From positions 269,076 to 333,075 of the forward strand of contig CAMBRF010000001.1 of the NCBI GenBank assembly GCA_945870225.1: a DNA stretch of 64,000 nt, given 5' to 3'. The notes under the pieces are model-generated. The model ran no database searches, was not told the DNA's origin, and saw only the letters and a program-made list of their open reading frames with translations. The stretch comes from PVC group bacterium. Its GTDB lineage: Bacteria > Verrucomicrobiota > Kiritimatiellia > CAIKKV01 > CAITUY01. Positions 1-8,717 of this stretch are shown piece by piece. Each line of letters begins with the position of its first letter. Within the stretch, counting starts at the first letter, position 1. Both the position numbers and the translations under genes were made by a program.

Positions 1-1096
1 CGGCGGAAGCAGACTCGATGGGGCGGGATTTTTTGCCGCTGATTTCTTGCTCCGCCGCCGTGAGGCGCGCAACGATCAGCCGTCCGAATATGCGCGCCTG
101 AACCCCGCCTTCATTCGCTTTTCCTCCGGCACCACCGGGGACAGCAAAGGGGTGCTGTTATCGCATCAGACCATTCTTGAGCGCACCGAGGCGGCGGATC
201 AGGGTCTGCACATTACGGACCGGGATGTCGTCATCTGGGTGCTTTCGATGAGTTTTCATTTTGTTGTGACGATTCTGCTGTATCTGCGGCGGGGCGCGAC
301 GGTGGTGATCTGCCGGCAGCCTTTCCCCGAATCCTTTCTTGATGCGGCCAAGGCCCGGAAGGGGACTGTATTCTATGCCTCGCCGTTCCATTACCATGTG
401 ATGGCCTCCTCACCGCGTGTGCCGCGGGATTGTCTGGCGAATGTTCGGCTGGCCATTTCCACGGCAATGAAACTGCCCGCCGAGACGGCGACAGCCTTTG
501 CTGAAAAATTCGGGTTCGGGTTGGTGGAAGCCTACGGCATCATTGAGATCGGTCTTCCCTTTCTTAATTTCAGGGAGGATCGTAATAAGCTGGGAAGTGT
601 GGGGCGGGCGCTGCCAGGCTACGAAGTCAGGATTGTTTCACCCGACCCCGCCGGAGTCGGGGTCGTCCAGATGCGCGGTCCGGGCCTGTTCGACGCCTAT
701 GTGTCGCCCTGGCGGAATCGGGAACAGGTCCTGATGGAGGGTTGGTTTGACACAGGCGATGTCGGACGGTTGGATGACCAGGGGGCCCTGTTTCTGCTGG
801 GGAAGGAAAAGAGCGTCATCAACTTTGTGGGCATGAAGATCTTCCCGCAGGAGGTGGAGGAGATTTTAAACGCCCATCCTGCCGTCGCCGACTCGCAGGT
901 GTATGGGGAGCCGCATCCGCATTATGGGCAGATGCCCTGCGCCCGGATTGTGTGGCGGACGGGGGTCACGGTTCCGGAGCCAGGCGCCCTGCGGCGCTAT
1001 TGTTTCGAGCGTCTCGCTCCGCACAAGGTGCCGAAGGCCTTTCAGAGTGTAGATCACCTTGAGCGGACGATCAGCGGCAAGGTCAGGCGCGCTTAA
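1..1096 (+). CDS. AMP-dependent acyl-CoA synthetase/ligase, 3' part
   Basis: The reading frame is open from base 2, so the gene starts before the window; the first in-window initiation codon (TTG at 47) is not needed. ANL-superfamily enzymes activate a carboxylic acid with ATP to an acyl-adenylate and usually pass it to CoA. Visible signature: the phosphate-binding loop FSSGTTGDSKGV, the motif YGIIEIG, the adenosine/ribose motif GWFDTGDVGRLD, the hinge region LLGKEKSVINFVGMKIFPQEVE and a terminal SGKVRR carrying the catalytic lysine of the C-terminal lid. Both domains are thus intact at this end. Its 3' end overlaps the convergent TrmH-family gene by 14 bp. The acid substrate cannot be told from the sequence. 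Confidence 0.9.
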   Translation, partial: GGSRLDGAGFFAADFLLRRREARNDQPSEYARLNPAFIRFSSGTTGDSKGVLLSHQTILERTEAADQGLHITDRDVVIWVLSMSFHFVVTILLYLRRGATVVICRQPFPESFLDAAKARKGTVFYASPFHYHVMASSPRVPRDCLANVRLAISTAMKLPAETATAFAEKFGFGLVEAYGIIEIGLPFLNFREDRNKLGSVGRALPGYEVRIVSPDPAGVGVVQMRGPGLFDAYVSPWRNREQVLMEGWFDTGDVGRLDDQGALFLLGKEKSVINFVGMKIFPQEVEEILNAHPAVADSQVYGEPHPHYGQMPCARIVWRTGVTVPEPGALRRYCFERLAPHKVPKAFQSVDHLERTISGKVRRA

Positions 1097-1895
1097 TCCG
1101 CCTTTGCCGGACGGCCTCATAAAGCAGGATGGTCGTGGCGGCCGCCACGTTCAACGAGTCAGCCTGGCCCAGCATCGGGATGCGGACCTTGAGGTCGGCC
1201 TCATTCATCCACTTCTCGCTCAACCCGACCTGTTCGGTGCCGACAACCAGTGCGGTCCCCCGGGTCAGGTCCACTTCATCATATCCGAATTCGGTATGCG
1301 GCGTGGCGGCGAGAATCTGGATGCCGTGCGACCGCAACCAGGCGAGCGTTTCCTCCGAGGAGGCCTCGACGACCGGGACGGAAAACAGCGTGCCGATGCT
1401 GGCCCGCACGACGTTGGGGTTGTTGATATCCGTGCAGCGATCACAAACGATGACGGCATGAACACCGGCGGCATCCGCCGACCGGAGGATGGTCCCCAGG
1501 TTGCCGGGCTTCTCGATGGCCTCCGCCACGACCAGGAGAGGCTGGGGCGGCAGGGTGAGATCAGTCAGTGATCCCCGCACCTGGGGCGCCACGGCCAGCA
1601 GGCCTTCCGGCCGGTCGCGGTATGACATTTTGCGAAAGACGGCATCGGAGCAGTCAAACAGTTCCGCCCCGGATTCCTCGCACTGGCGGATCAGGGCGGG
1701 CTCATTCGAGCCCATGAAGAGGTCGGAGCAATAGAAGAGGGCTGAAGGAAAATGCCGGTTATCGAGCGCGCGTTTGATCTCCCGATAACCTTCGATGATC
1801 ATTTCACCGTGGGCGTCGCGGTCGGCGCGGTCGCGCAGGCCGACGACGGCTTTGACGCGGGGATTTTGAAGGCTGGTTATCGGTAGCGCACGCAA
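1083..1895 (-). CDS. TrmH/SpoU-family RNA 2'-O-methyltransferase
   Basis: 270 aa, the usual length for RlmB/TrmH-like enzymes that methylate a ribose 2'-OH in rRNA or tRNA with S-adenosylmethionine. The N-terminal ~100 residues look like the SpoU substrate-binding domain (NPRVKAVVGLRDR, EGYREIKRAL). The C-terminal SPOUT knot shows all three family motifs: EKPGNLGTILRSADAAG, VVGTEQVGLSEKW and MLGQADSLNVAAATTILLYE. It is the last gene of a minus-strand trio, 14 bp after the lipoprotein gene, and ends convergently inside the acyl-CoA synthetase. Which nucleotide is methylated is not evident; RlmB (G2251 of 23S rRNA) is one possibility. Confidence 0.9.
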   Translation of the reverse strand: MRALPITSLQNPRVKAVVGLRDRADRDAHGEMIIEGYREIKRALDNRHFPSALFYCSDLFMGSNEPALIRQCEESGAELFDCSDAVFRKMSYRDRPEGLLAVAPQVRGSLTDLTLPPQPLLVVAEAIEKPGNLGTILRSADAAGVHAVIVCDRCTDINNPNVVRASIGTLFSVPVVEASSEETLAWLRSHGIQILAATPHTEFGYDEVDLTRGTALVVGTEQVGLSEKWMNEADLKVRIPMLGQADSLNVAAATTILLYEAVRQRRIKRA

Positions 1896-1909
1896 GGAAG
1901 GCCTGCCGT

Positions 1910-2572
1910 CTAGGGGTTCTGCGTGATGGAGACCTCATCCCGTTGCGAGGCGCTGTCGAGACAGGTCAATGTATTCACGCCGGTGCCCGAGGCTGTATAG
2001 GTGGTGGAATTGCCGGTGGTCGGGGAGCAGGAGCCCAGGCCCAGAGTTGAGACCACCCAAGTATAAGGACTGGTGCCGCCGACCACGGTGAAGGTTTTGG
2101 TCGCATTGGTGCCGATCGTTGCCGAGGACGGCGAGATCGAGAGGGTGCTGGAACCGCTGCCGCCGTCAGGGTAATACACCTCGGCATAACCCTGCTGCTG
2201 ATAGGCGACGGTCGAGGTGCCGTTGGAGGTTGTGGCGGCGGATCCGGTTGACGATCCCTTGATGGTGGATGTCACCACGACTTTTTTGGGGCTCCCGCCG
2301 ATATTGGTGGCCAGGCAGGTATAGGTGACTTTGGGTCCCGTTGAGCCGCTCAATCGGCCGCTGCCATCAGCGGGGTCAAGCGTCCATGTATAGTCATACC
2401 CATCAGCGGCGGTAAATTCCGCAGATTGTCCTTTGTTTAAGACGACAGAAGAGGGGCTGACGCTAATCTCTGATGAGGCGCTATCCGTATCGCAACCTGA
2501 GCCCATCAACAGACCGACAACCAGCACGGTTGCAGCCAATGCCGTACCCAATCGACTCAGGCGGATGGTCAT
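1910..2572 (-). CDS. Secreted lipoprotein with Ig-like repeats
   Basis: 220 aa. The N-terminus is a lipoprotein signal peptide with a hydrophobic stretch (ALAATVLVVGLL) and lipobox MGSGC, Cys about residue 27. The mature part has two similar beta-rich units: SVSPSSVVLNKGQSAEFTA near residue 37 and SISPSSATIGTNATKTFTV near 145, typical of bacterial Ig-like (BIG2-type) repeats, joined by a Ser/Thr/Gly-rich linker. Such proteins sit on the outer membrane or cell surface; no catalytic motif is visible. It lies between the NYN-like gene (18 bp upstream) and the methyltransferase gene (14 bp downstream), so all three are probably co-transcribed. Function unknown. Confidence 0.75.
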   Translation of the reverse strand: MTIRLSRLGTALAATVLVVGLLMGSGCDTDSASSEISVSPSSVVLNKGQSAEFTAADGYDYTWTLDPADGSGRLSGSTGPKVTYTCLATNIGGSPKKVVVTSTIKGSSTGSAATTSNGTSTVAYQQQGYAEVYYPDGGSGSSTLSISPSSATIGTNATKTFTVVGGTSPYTWVVSTLGLGSCSPTTGNSTTYTASGTGVNTLTCLDSASQRDEVSITQNP

Positions 2573-2590
2573 GGAGTGGTCCTTTCCGGA

Positions 2591-3259
2591 TTACAGGGGA
2601 TCAATAAGGTCCAAAATTGCCGAATTTGACTCTTTTTTGGCCACAGGCGGATCATATTGAGGAGCCTTGGCCGGGGGGCGATCAGCCGGTTTGGGCATGG
2701 CGGCCGTGGCCTCCGAGGAGCGGGCGGGTGCCGATTCGCTTTGGGGTTTCCGTTCGCCGCGCGGTTCACGCGGTTCACGCGGTTCACGTCCCTCTTTCCT
2801 GATCGGGCCGGTGATGGCGTCCATGGACTTTTCGAAGGTTGAACCCAGGAGGTGCCGAATGCGTTCGCGGCGGGCAAGTTTGATCATCTCCGGGTGATCA
2901 CTGACCAGAACGGGAGAATGGCCTTTGCGAGCTTCGCGGAGGGCCTGTTCCGTCACTTTGCCCAATTGATCGGGCATGGCGTAGCGGACGACGACGGCTC
3001 CCTGTCGCGCCCCTTCCGGGACTTTTCGCAGGGGGCGGCCCATGAAAATGATGGTGACCGGAAGTTCTTCCGAATCGGAAAAGGAGGAAAGCCGGCGCAG
3101 GATGGCTAACTGATCACCCGGAGGCATTTCATGATTATCACCCCGGGTCGATGAAAAAACATAAACCAGAGCCGACTTGGCGCCGTGAGTCGGGGCTTTT
3201 CCGCTGATCCATCGTTTCACGCTGTGCAGTATCCGTCTCAATGTTGTTCTCCCTAGCAA
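2591..3259 (-). CDS. Conserved hypothetical, possibly NYN/YacP-like
   Basis: 222 aa. Residues ~20-150 alternate beta strands and helices: ALVYVFSSTRGDN, a hydrophobic strand LPVTIIFMGRPL, and SPVLVSDHPEMIKLARRERI, an arrangement that recalls NYN (YacP-like) RNA-binding nuclease domains, where an acidic residue after the second core strand binds metal. The match is weak and from memory only. The tail (~150-222) is disordered, Pro/Glu/Arg-rich, and contains three tandem EPR units. Start is uncertain: TTG at 3259, or TTG at 3241, which has GGGAG about 8 nt before it. First gene of the minus-strand trio. Confidence 0.6.
   Translation of the reverse strand: MLGRTTLRRILHSVKRWISGKAPTHGAKSALVYVFSSTRGDNHEMPPGDQLAILRRLSSFSDSEELPVTIIFMGRPLRKVPEGARQGAVVVRYAMPDQLGKVTEQALREARKGHSPVLVSDHPEMIKLARRERIRHLLGSTFEKSMDAITGPIRKEGREPREPREPRGERKPQSESAPARSSEATAAMPKPADRPPAKAPQYDPPVAKKESNSAILDLIDPL
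2761..2787. repeat. Three tandem 9-bp repeats
   Basis: GCGGTTCAC occurs three times head to tail. Read on the minus strand in frame it encodes repeated Glu-Pro-Arg in the charged tail of the NYN-like protein. Nine-bp units keep the frame, so copy number could change by slippage without breaking the gene. Confidence 0.85.
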
Positions 3260-3381
3260 AAGTGGTCAGCAGCATACTTTGTGCAGGCGGGCCTGTCAAT
3301 GGTGGCGGCAGACCGTTTTATTTTACTTTTTCTCATAAAAACGTTTCCCAATACGCGAGGATGTCCGTATAATCCCACCCC

Positions 3382-4923
3382 ATGATTGAATCGGGATCTG
3401 ACAACAAAGACGGCCTTCTCATCGACCTTAACTTCGTACCCAGTTGGGCACGTGAGCCTCCTGCTGGATTCACGGGTTCGGGGCGCGCGGGTGACTCAGT
3501 GGAACCACGCGGGCGGGGCGGCCGCCCGCCTGACCGGCGAAGCCATTCCGGTTCCCCTGAGGCGCAAGCGGGGGGCGCTGAAAAACGTTCCAGTCCGGTG
3601 CGGACTGTCAGGGCTCCGCTCCCCAGACGCGGATCCCAGCCCTTTGCCAAGGAGTCCTCGTCACGGGCGGCGGGAGGGCTGCCAGGCCGCGATGGCTTTC
3701 GAGGGGGTGGTCGGACTGGGGATTCCTTTGCTCAATCGGGCCGTACAGTTGAAACGGCGCCGGTGGACGGGCGGCTCAGGGACATCGAGGTCTCCTTTCT
3801 TCCGGAGCGGCATGGGTTGGCGCCTCTCGCTCATCGTCTGGCCCGCTCCGGGCGTGCTTACTCGCTTTTCGAGGTGGCGGCGTTGTTCCTCAGTAAGCCG
3901 GAGTACCATGCCATCAAGCTGGAGATCCGTTCGGGTGCGGATGCCGCCGCGGAATTTTTCCAGTGTTCAGAATGCAAGGCCGTTTTCCTGGACAAGGATG
4001 CGGTGGCCAGTCATGCCTTCCTGAAACACTTTGACCGGTTCTGCCGCAAGGAAGAGACGGAAGGCGAGGCGCCCAAGGGGAACTTCGTTTGTGTTTCGCG
4101 TTGCGGTCTCTCCGGGATCCTTCTGGGACCGCCGAACTACCACAGTTATAATGATCGCGTAATGGAAGTTCATCGTGCCCGTTATCCCGGCATGTCGCTT
4201 GAGACGTATCGCCAACGCGTGGAGACCCTTCATGACGCGGCGTTGATTGAGAAGTGGAAAGAGGAGATGAAGCGTCAGACCACCTATCGCTTTGGCGAGG
4301 GGGAACAGGCGGTTGCGTTTACCCGCTTTGCCGACGCCGAAGCCTGGTTCCGGGATCATTGCCTGGAGGGCCTTGTGAAAACCGGCAAGCATTTCGTGGT
4401 GCCGGGCGCGGTGGCGCAGTCTCTCGATGATTCGGGGTTGCGACGGTTTGTTCAGGAGGCCTGGCAGCAGGAGAGTCGCTTCCCGTTGAGGTTGTCCATC
4501 GCCCTGCGGCTGGCTTTCCGTCATCTGGGCATGCACACCTTCAAGACCGGGGGCGGACAAACGTTTTTGACCGCCGTCGTTCCGAACGCGATCGATCCGG
4601 CGCATACGGTGCCCGTGGTCAGGGACATTCTCGGATTTATTTCGGCCAAGCCCGGTTGTGTACGCCAGGAGTTGATTGCCCAGTTGGGCGCAGCGCCGGC
4701 GGCACCGGCGGAGGGGGAGGTTGCCTTGCCCGTGCCGACGGAGGCAGAACTGACGGCCCAGATGCGATGGTTGGTGGAGAAGGGGCATGTGATCGAGTTT
4801 TCCGACGGCAGGCTGGCGGTTCCCAGTGTGGCGGTTTCGCGTGTTCAGATGGCGCATTCGCATGTCCAGCCCCATCGCGAGCAGAAGGAAGCCAGGAAGC
4901 CGGGCGGGTCCCGCCCTGGATGA
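3382..4923 (+). CDS. RG-rich protein with C2H2 zinc finger
   Basis: 513 aa, not assigned to a named family. After a short N-terminal motif (LIDLNFVPSWARE) comes ~100 residues of low-complexity Arg/Gly/Ser/Pro sequence, like RGG linkers of nucleic-acid-binding proteins. From ~130 on the protein is folded: RDIEVSFLPERHGLAPLAHRLARSGRAYSLFEVAALFL. A classical zinc-finger spacing follows: C195-x2-C198-x12-H211-x4-H216. The rest is alpha-rich, with a winged-helix-like end (IAQLGA, MRWLVEKGHVIEFSDGRLAV). I infer RNA or DNA binding. ATG at 3382 has no clear Shine-Dalgarno. It precedes the exported TPR gene by 45 bp. Confidence 0.8.
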   Translation: MIESGSDNKDGLLIDLNFVPSWAREPPAGFTGSGRAGDSVEPRGRGGRPPDRRSHSGSPEAQAGGAEKRSSPVRTVRAPLPRRGSQPFAKESSSRAAGGLPGRDGFRGGGRTGDSFAQSGRTVETAPVDGRLRDIEVSFLPERHGLAPLAHRLARSGRAYSLFEVAALFLSKPEYHAIKLEIRSGADAAAEFFQCSECKAVFLDKDAVASHAFLKHFDRFCRKEETEGEAPKGNFVCVSRCGLSGILLGPPNYHSYNDRVMEVHRARYPGMSLETYRQRVETLHDAALIEKWKEEMKRQTTYRFGEGEQAVAFTRFADAEAWFRDHCLEGLVKTGKHFVVPGAVAQSLDDSGLRRFVQEAWQQESRFPLRLSIALRLAFRHLGMHTFKTGGGQTFLTAVVPNAIDPAHTVPVVRDILGFISAKPGCVRQELIAQLGAAPAAPAEGEVALPVPTEAELTAQMRWLVEKGHVIEFSDGRLAVPSVAVSRVQMAHSHVQPHREQKEARKPGGSRPG

Positions 4924-4968
4924 TTATGCGCGATTGATCCCAAACGGTTTGTCGCTTAAAAGGTGGTT

Positions 4969-7848
4969 ATGACAGCCATGAAGAGAATTGTATCGCTGGT
5001 TGTACCGACAGGGCTGCTGGGTGGTGTGCTGCTGGCTGTTGCAGTAGCCGTTGGTGCGCCTGAAGCCCCCCGTGATGAGATCAAGGACGAGGTGGCTTTT
5101 GCCACGGGTCTGATCGGGATGAATTTTGCCGACTTGGCGGACAAAGTGGTGGAGGCGCTGCTGCGCAAACATCCTGAAGCCTCGGCTCAGGCGGCGATGG
5201 TTAAGGTCAAGGTTCTGACCGGCCGCGGAAAATTCGACGAGGCCGAAGCGTTGGTGAAGAGCCTGCCGGCCGACAAGATGGAGACGTACGCGATGCGGCT
5301 CGCGCTGGCTGATGATTTCTATGCCTGGCAGAAGATGGCCAAGGCGCGCGAGTATTACGATTCCTTTTTCAAACAGTATCCCGGCGGGCCGCCCAAGGAA
5401 ATCGCCGAGTTCTATGGTGAAGCCGCCTTCCGTTATGCCCAGATGATGATTTACTCGGGGGATAACGCCGGGGCCGTGCAGGCCTATCGCTATGTCCTCC
5501 TGAGTAAACCTGCGGCGCCTGTGGAGCGCACCATTCTCACGGACATGGCGGAACTCCTTCTTAAGATGGGGGAAAAGGCGGGCGGCGATGCCCGGACAAA
5601 ATTGTTCGAAGAGGTTAAGACCATCTGCAAGAAGATTCAATGGGGCGGGACGGATGTCGCGTTTGGCAAGACCGTGGTCATCCTGGCCCATTTGGAACTG
5701 GTCAATGGGAAACCGGACGAGGCCCGCAAGATCATCAACGATTATCTGCCGATGCTTAAGGATATCGACGAAATGCTTAAGCAAGTTCCCGATGGACTGC
5801 GGTACAGTCCGATGGCCGAGTGCCGGTATACGCTGGGGGTGATGGGTGAGACCGAGATCCGGGCGGCGGTGGGGCAGGGGGATAATTCGGCCAATCGGGC
5901 CAAGATTATCGAGATGACGAAACAGACCCTCGGCCATTTCTACACGGTCCTGATCAACTATCCGTCCAGCAGTTGGGCGTCGGAAGCGGGACGGCGAGGG
6001 GATTCCCTGGCCACTTGGCTGACGTCCAAGGGGTACGTTGTCGGCAAGTTGCCGCGCGAAAAACTGATCATGATCGTGGGCAAGCTATTGGCGGAGGCGC
6101 GGGGTCTGTTTCAGCAGCAGGACTATAAGACGGCGATCAGTAAGTACCGGGCCGTTCTAATAACGTTTCCGGATGTGCCCGGCGCGATTTCGGCCATCGG
6201 TGATCTGGCGCGTTGTTATGCCGAGGGCCGCGATATGTTGGCGGCCAGGGCGCTTGCGGGCTACTTGGCGGAGCGTTACAGTGCCGCACCGGCCAAGGAC
6301 ATGGAGGAGGCTGGAAACGCCTTGCTGGCGATCGTCGCTGAGTTTGACAGCATGGGCGAGAAGGCGTTGGCCAGTGAAATGAACGACCTGTTCCGGATGA
6401 AATTTTCGGCGCACCCCCGTTTGGCGGCGGTTGTGTTTCGTGATGCCGAGACGCGCTTGCGTGCCGAGAATTACGGGGAGGCACTGGCTTATTACAACCA
6501 GATCATTGAAAAATTCCCCAAGGAACGTATTTATGTCGACGCCCTCAGCCGCGCGGCGTATTGCCATACCATGCTGGGCAGCCACAGTAACGCCCTGCCC
6601 TTGCTGGTGAAGTATATGGAGGTTTTGTCGACCGGTCCTGACCAGTTGGCGGCGCGGCTTCGTATGGCGGATTCCCTGCGCTCGATGGATGAGACGGTCA
6701 AAGCGTTAAATGAATATGCGAGAGTGATCAAGTTTATAACCGATGAACCCGCCAAATACGGATCGTCCCCCGACGATATCACCAAGAACGCAAAATCGAT
6801 GGAGCGTGCCTTCTTCTGGAAAGCGGTCTGTTATTCCCGCCTTAAAAAGCCCGAGGATCAAGTCCCGCTCTTTCAGGCAAAGGCCATTGAGGGTTTGAAT
6901 GCGTTTCTCGCCAAATATCCCAAATCCGAATTGGGGGCATCGGCATTAAGCGGTCTGGGAACCTTGTATTATCTTCAGAAGAATCCCATGGAAGCTCAGA
7001 AAGCCTACGATAAGCTGAAGAAAGACTATCCGGATTCCGATCAGGCGAAGAATGTCACGTTCGCCTCCGCCAAGAGTCTGGCTGAAATCGGGCGCATGGA
7101 TGAGGCGGTCAAGGTTTTTGAGAGCATGTTGGCGGATGCCCAGAAATACAGCGCCGCCCAGTTTCTTCAGGCCGCCGGTTATTTGTACGAAGCAGGGCAG
7201 TTCGATACGGCGGGGAAATTCTATCAGCAGGCCGCCAAGGCGTCAGACCTGCGCCCAGTCTGGGAGCCGGCTATGCTGGGCTTGGCCCGGTCCAGTGTCG
7301 GCGCCGGGAACTGGGCGGAAACCGTGAAGGCCTTGGAAGCGGTGCTCGCAAAATACCCGGTCTCTGGTTTCACGATAGAAGCGAATTTCATGCTGGCGCG
7401 CAGCTACGCGGAAATCGCGTCCAAGGAGACGGATCAGGCGAAGCGATTCAAACTGTTTAATAAGGCCATTGGGGCCATCAATACGGCGCGCAAGTTTATC
7501 AAGGATACCGATTTGCGGGCGCGGGCGGACTTTGAAACGGCACATATTGAACTGCTGATGGGAAATAAGGATGAAGCCCAGGCTTCCTTTGTGCGCATTC
7601 TGCTGTTGATGGACCCCTCGAATGCCAAGGTGGCCGTCTGGTTTGAGAAAGCCCTGCAGGAGGGGGTTCCCCTGTTGCTAGAGAAGGGCAGTTTTAGCGA
7701 TGTGGTGGACGGCTGCGAGGCCTATCTCAAGGCCTGCCCGCAGGGGAAACTGGCTGATAAGGCCAGACAGTGGCGCGATTCCGCGAAAGTCAAAATGATT
7801 ACGAGTCAACCTTCGGGCGGACCGGCTGCGGCCCCGAGCGGAAAATAG
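4969..7848 (+). CDS. Exported TPR-repeat protein
   Basis: 959 aa from ATG 4969, chosen because AAAAGGTGG lies just before it; an upstream GTG at 4963 lacks this. A signal peptide is clear (KRIVSLVVPTGLLGGVLLAVAVAVGA, cleavage near residue 30). The remainder is helical repeats of 34-40 residues with TPR features, e.g. YGEALAYYNQIIEKFPKERIYVDAL, YYLQKNPMEAQKAYDKLKKDYPDSDQA, and NWAETVKALEAVLAKYPVSGF. Such proteins are scaffolds for envelope complexes (compare YbgF/CpoB-like or BamD-like TPRs). It heads a plus-strand set with a second TPR protein and ExbB/ExbD/ExbD, so a periplasmic role with that motor is inferred. Confidence 0.85.
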   Translation: MTAMKRIVSLVVPTGLLGGVLLAVAVAVGAPEAPRDEIKDEVAFATGLIGMNFADLADKVVEALLRKHPEASAQAAMVKVKVLTGRGKFDEAEALVKSLPADKMETYAMRLALADDFYAWQKMAKAREYYDSFFKQYPGGPPKEIAEFYGEAAFRYAQMMIYSGDNAGAVQAYRYVLLSKPAAPVERTILTDMAELLLKMGEKAGGDARTKLFEEVKTICKKIQWGGTDVAFGKTVVILAHLELVNGKPDEARKIINDYLPMLKDIDEMLKQVPDGLRYSPMAECRYTLGVMGETEIRAAVGQGDNSANRAKIIEMTKQTLGHFYTVLINYPSSSWASEAGRRGDSLATWLTSKGYVVGKLPREKLIMIVGKLLAEARGLFQQQDYKTAISKYRAVLITFPDVPGAISAIGDLARCYAEGRDMLAARALAGYLAERYSAAPAKDMEEAGNALLAIVAEFDSMGEKALASEMNDLFRMKFSAHPRLAAVVFRDAETRLRAENYGEALAYYNQIIEKFPKERIYVDALSRAAYCHTMLGSHSNALPLLVKYMEVLSTGPDQLAARLRMADSLRSMDETVKALNEYARVIKFITDEPAKYGSSPDDITKNAKSMERAFFWKAVCYSRLKKPEDQVPLFQAKAIEGLNAFLAKYPKSELGASALSGLGTLYYLQKNPMEAQKAYDKLKKDYPDSDQAKNVTFASAKSLAEIGRMDEAVKVFESMLADAQKYSAAQFLQAAGYLYEAGQFDTAGKFYQQAAKASDLRPVWEPAMLGLARSSVGAGNWAETVKALEAVLAKYPVSGFTIEANFMLARSYAEIASKETDQAKRFKLFNKAIGAINTARKFIKDTDLRARADFETAHIELLMGNKDEAQASFVRILLLMDPSNAKVAVWFEKALQEGVPLLLEKGSFSDVVDGCEAYLKACPQGKLADKARQWRDSAKVKMITSQPSGGPAAAPSGK

Positions 7849-7863
7849 GACGGGGAGAAGACC

Positions 7864-8667
7864 ATGAAGAACAAGTCTAATATCGGGCGTTTGGCCGTCG
7901 GGGCGGCCTTGATCTGGTGCACAATGAGTCTGCCGGCCTGGGCCGTGGATGTGGTGCATCTGACGAACGGGAAAGCGATTCAGGCGAGGGATATCCAATG
8001 GCGGGAGAGTGAGCAGACGTACCGTGTGACGACAACGGATGATGTCATGCTGCCCATTCCGAAGGCGCAGGTGGAAAGGCTGGATATTGCCAAGCCGCCG
8101 ACGTTTGGTCAGGCCGAATCCTTGATCGCCGCGAAACAGTATAAGGAAGCGATTCCGATCCTCGACGATATCGTCGGGAAATATAGAATGAAGGTATGGG
8201 ACAACGAGGCCCGCAAGCTTTTGGCTCAATCCTATCTGGCGATGAATGACCCCAAGAAGGCGGCCGACTCTTTGGAAGGGTACATGTCCAGTGTTCCGAA
8301 GGCTGAAATTCCGGCTGAGATGATCATGATTTACTGGAAAGCCCTGCTGGCGGCGGGGCGCGGTGCGACACTCAAGAAGGAAGTGGATGTCGTGGCGGCT
8401 ACGGGATCGCGTGCCATGGCGGCGGCGGCGATGTTGATGCGCGGCAGCATGAATCGGGAGGCTGGCCAGAAAGAGGCGGCTGTCCTCGATTATTTGCGCG
8501 TGGTGATCCTTTTCGAGGATATCAAGGACGTGCAGCCGGAAGCCTTGTTCAGGGCGGCTGAGGTGCTTGATGAAATGAGGGATCCGAGGGCGGACGAACT
8601 GAAGAAAAAGCTGGTCCAGGAGTATAAGGGTAGTGAGTACGCGGCGAAATTGAGCGGAAAAATATAA
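7864..8667 (+). CDS. Exported TPR-like protein
   Basis: 267 aa with a signal peptide ending near AWA (residue ~28). A short beta-rich segment follows (VVHLTNGKAIQARDIQWRES, VMLPIPKAQVERLDI), as in proteins that carry a small SH3-like or LSm-like fold after the leader, and then TPR-like helices (AESLIAAKQYKEAIPILDDIVGKYR, YLAMNDPKKAADSLEGYM). GGGGAG sits 6 nt before the ATG. It begins 15 bp after the large TPR gene and 50 bp before exbB, so it is part of the same operon. It probably works with the larger TPR protein in the periplasm; no enzymatic motif. Confidence 0.8.
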   Translation: MKNKSNIGRLAVGAALIWCTMSLPAWAVDVVHLTNGKAIQARDIQWRESEQTYRVTTTDDVMLPIPKAQVERLDIAKPPTFGQAESLIAAKQYKEAIPILDDIVGKYRMKVWDNEARKLLAQSYLAMNDPKKAADSLEGYMSSVPKAEIPAEMIMIYWKALLAAGRGATLKKEVDVVAATGSRAMAAAAMLMRGSMNREAGQKEAAVLDYLRVVILFEDIKDVQPEALFRAAEVLDEMRDPRADELKKKLVQEYKGSEYAAKLSGKI

Positions 8668-8717
8668 AATTAATCAGGACAAGTGTAATAATCGGTCAAA
8701 AAGGAGCAATAAGGGGT

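Noticed and set aside
4924..5937. Minus-strand frame opposite the large TPR gene
   Set aside because: Shadow of the TPR frame; composition is His/Gln/Leu-rich without a recognisable fold.
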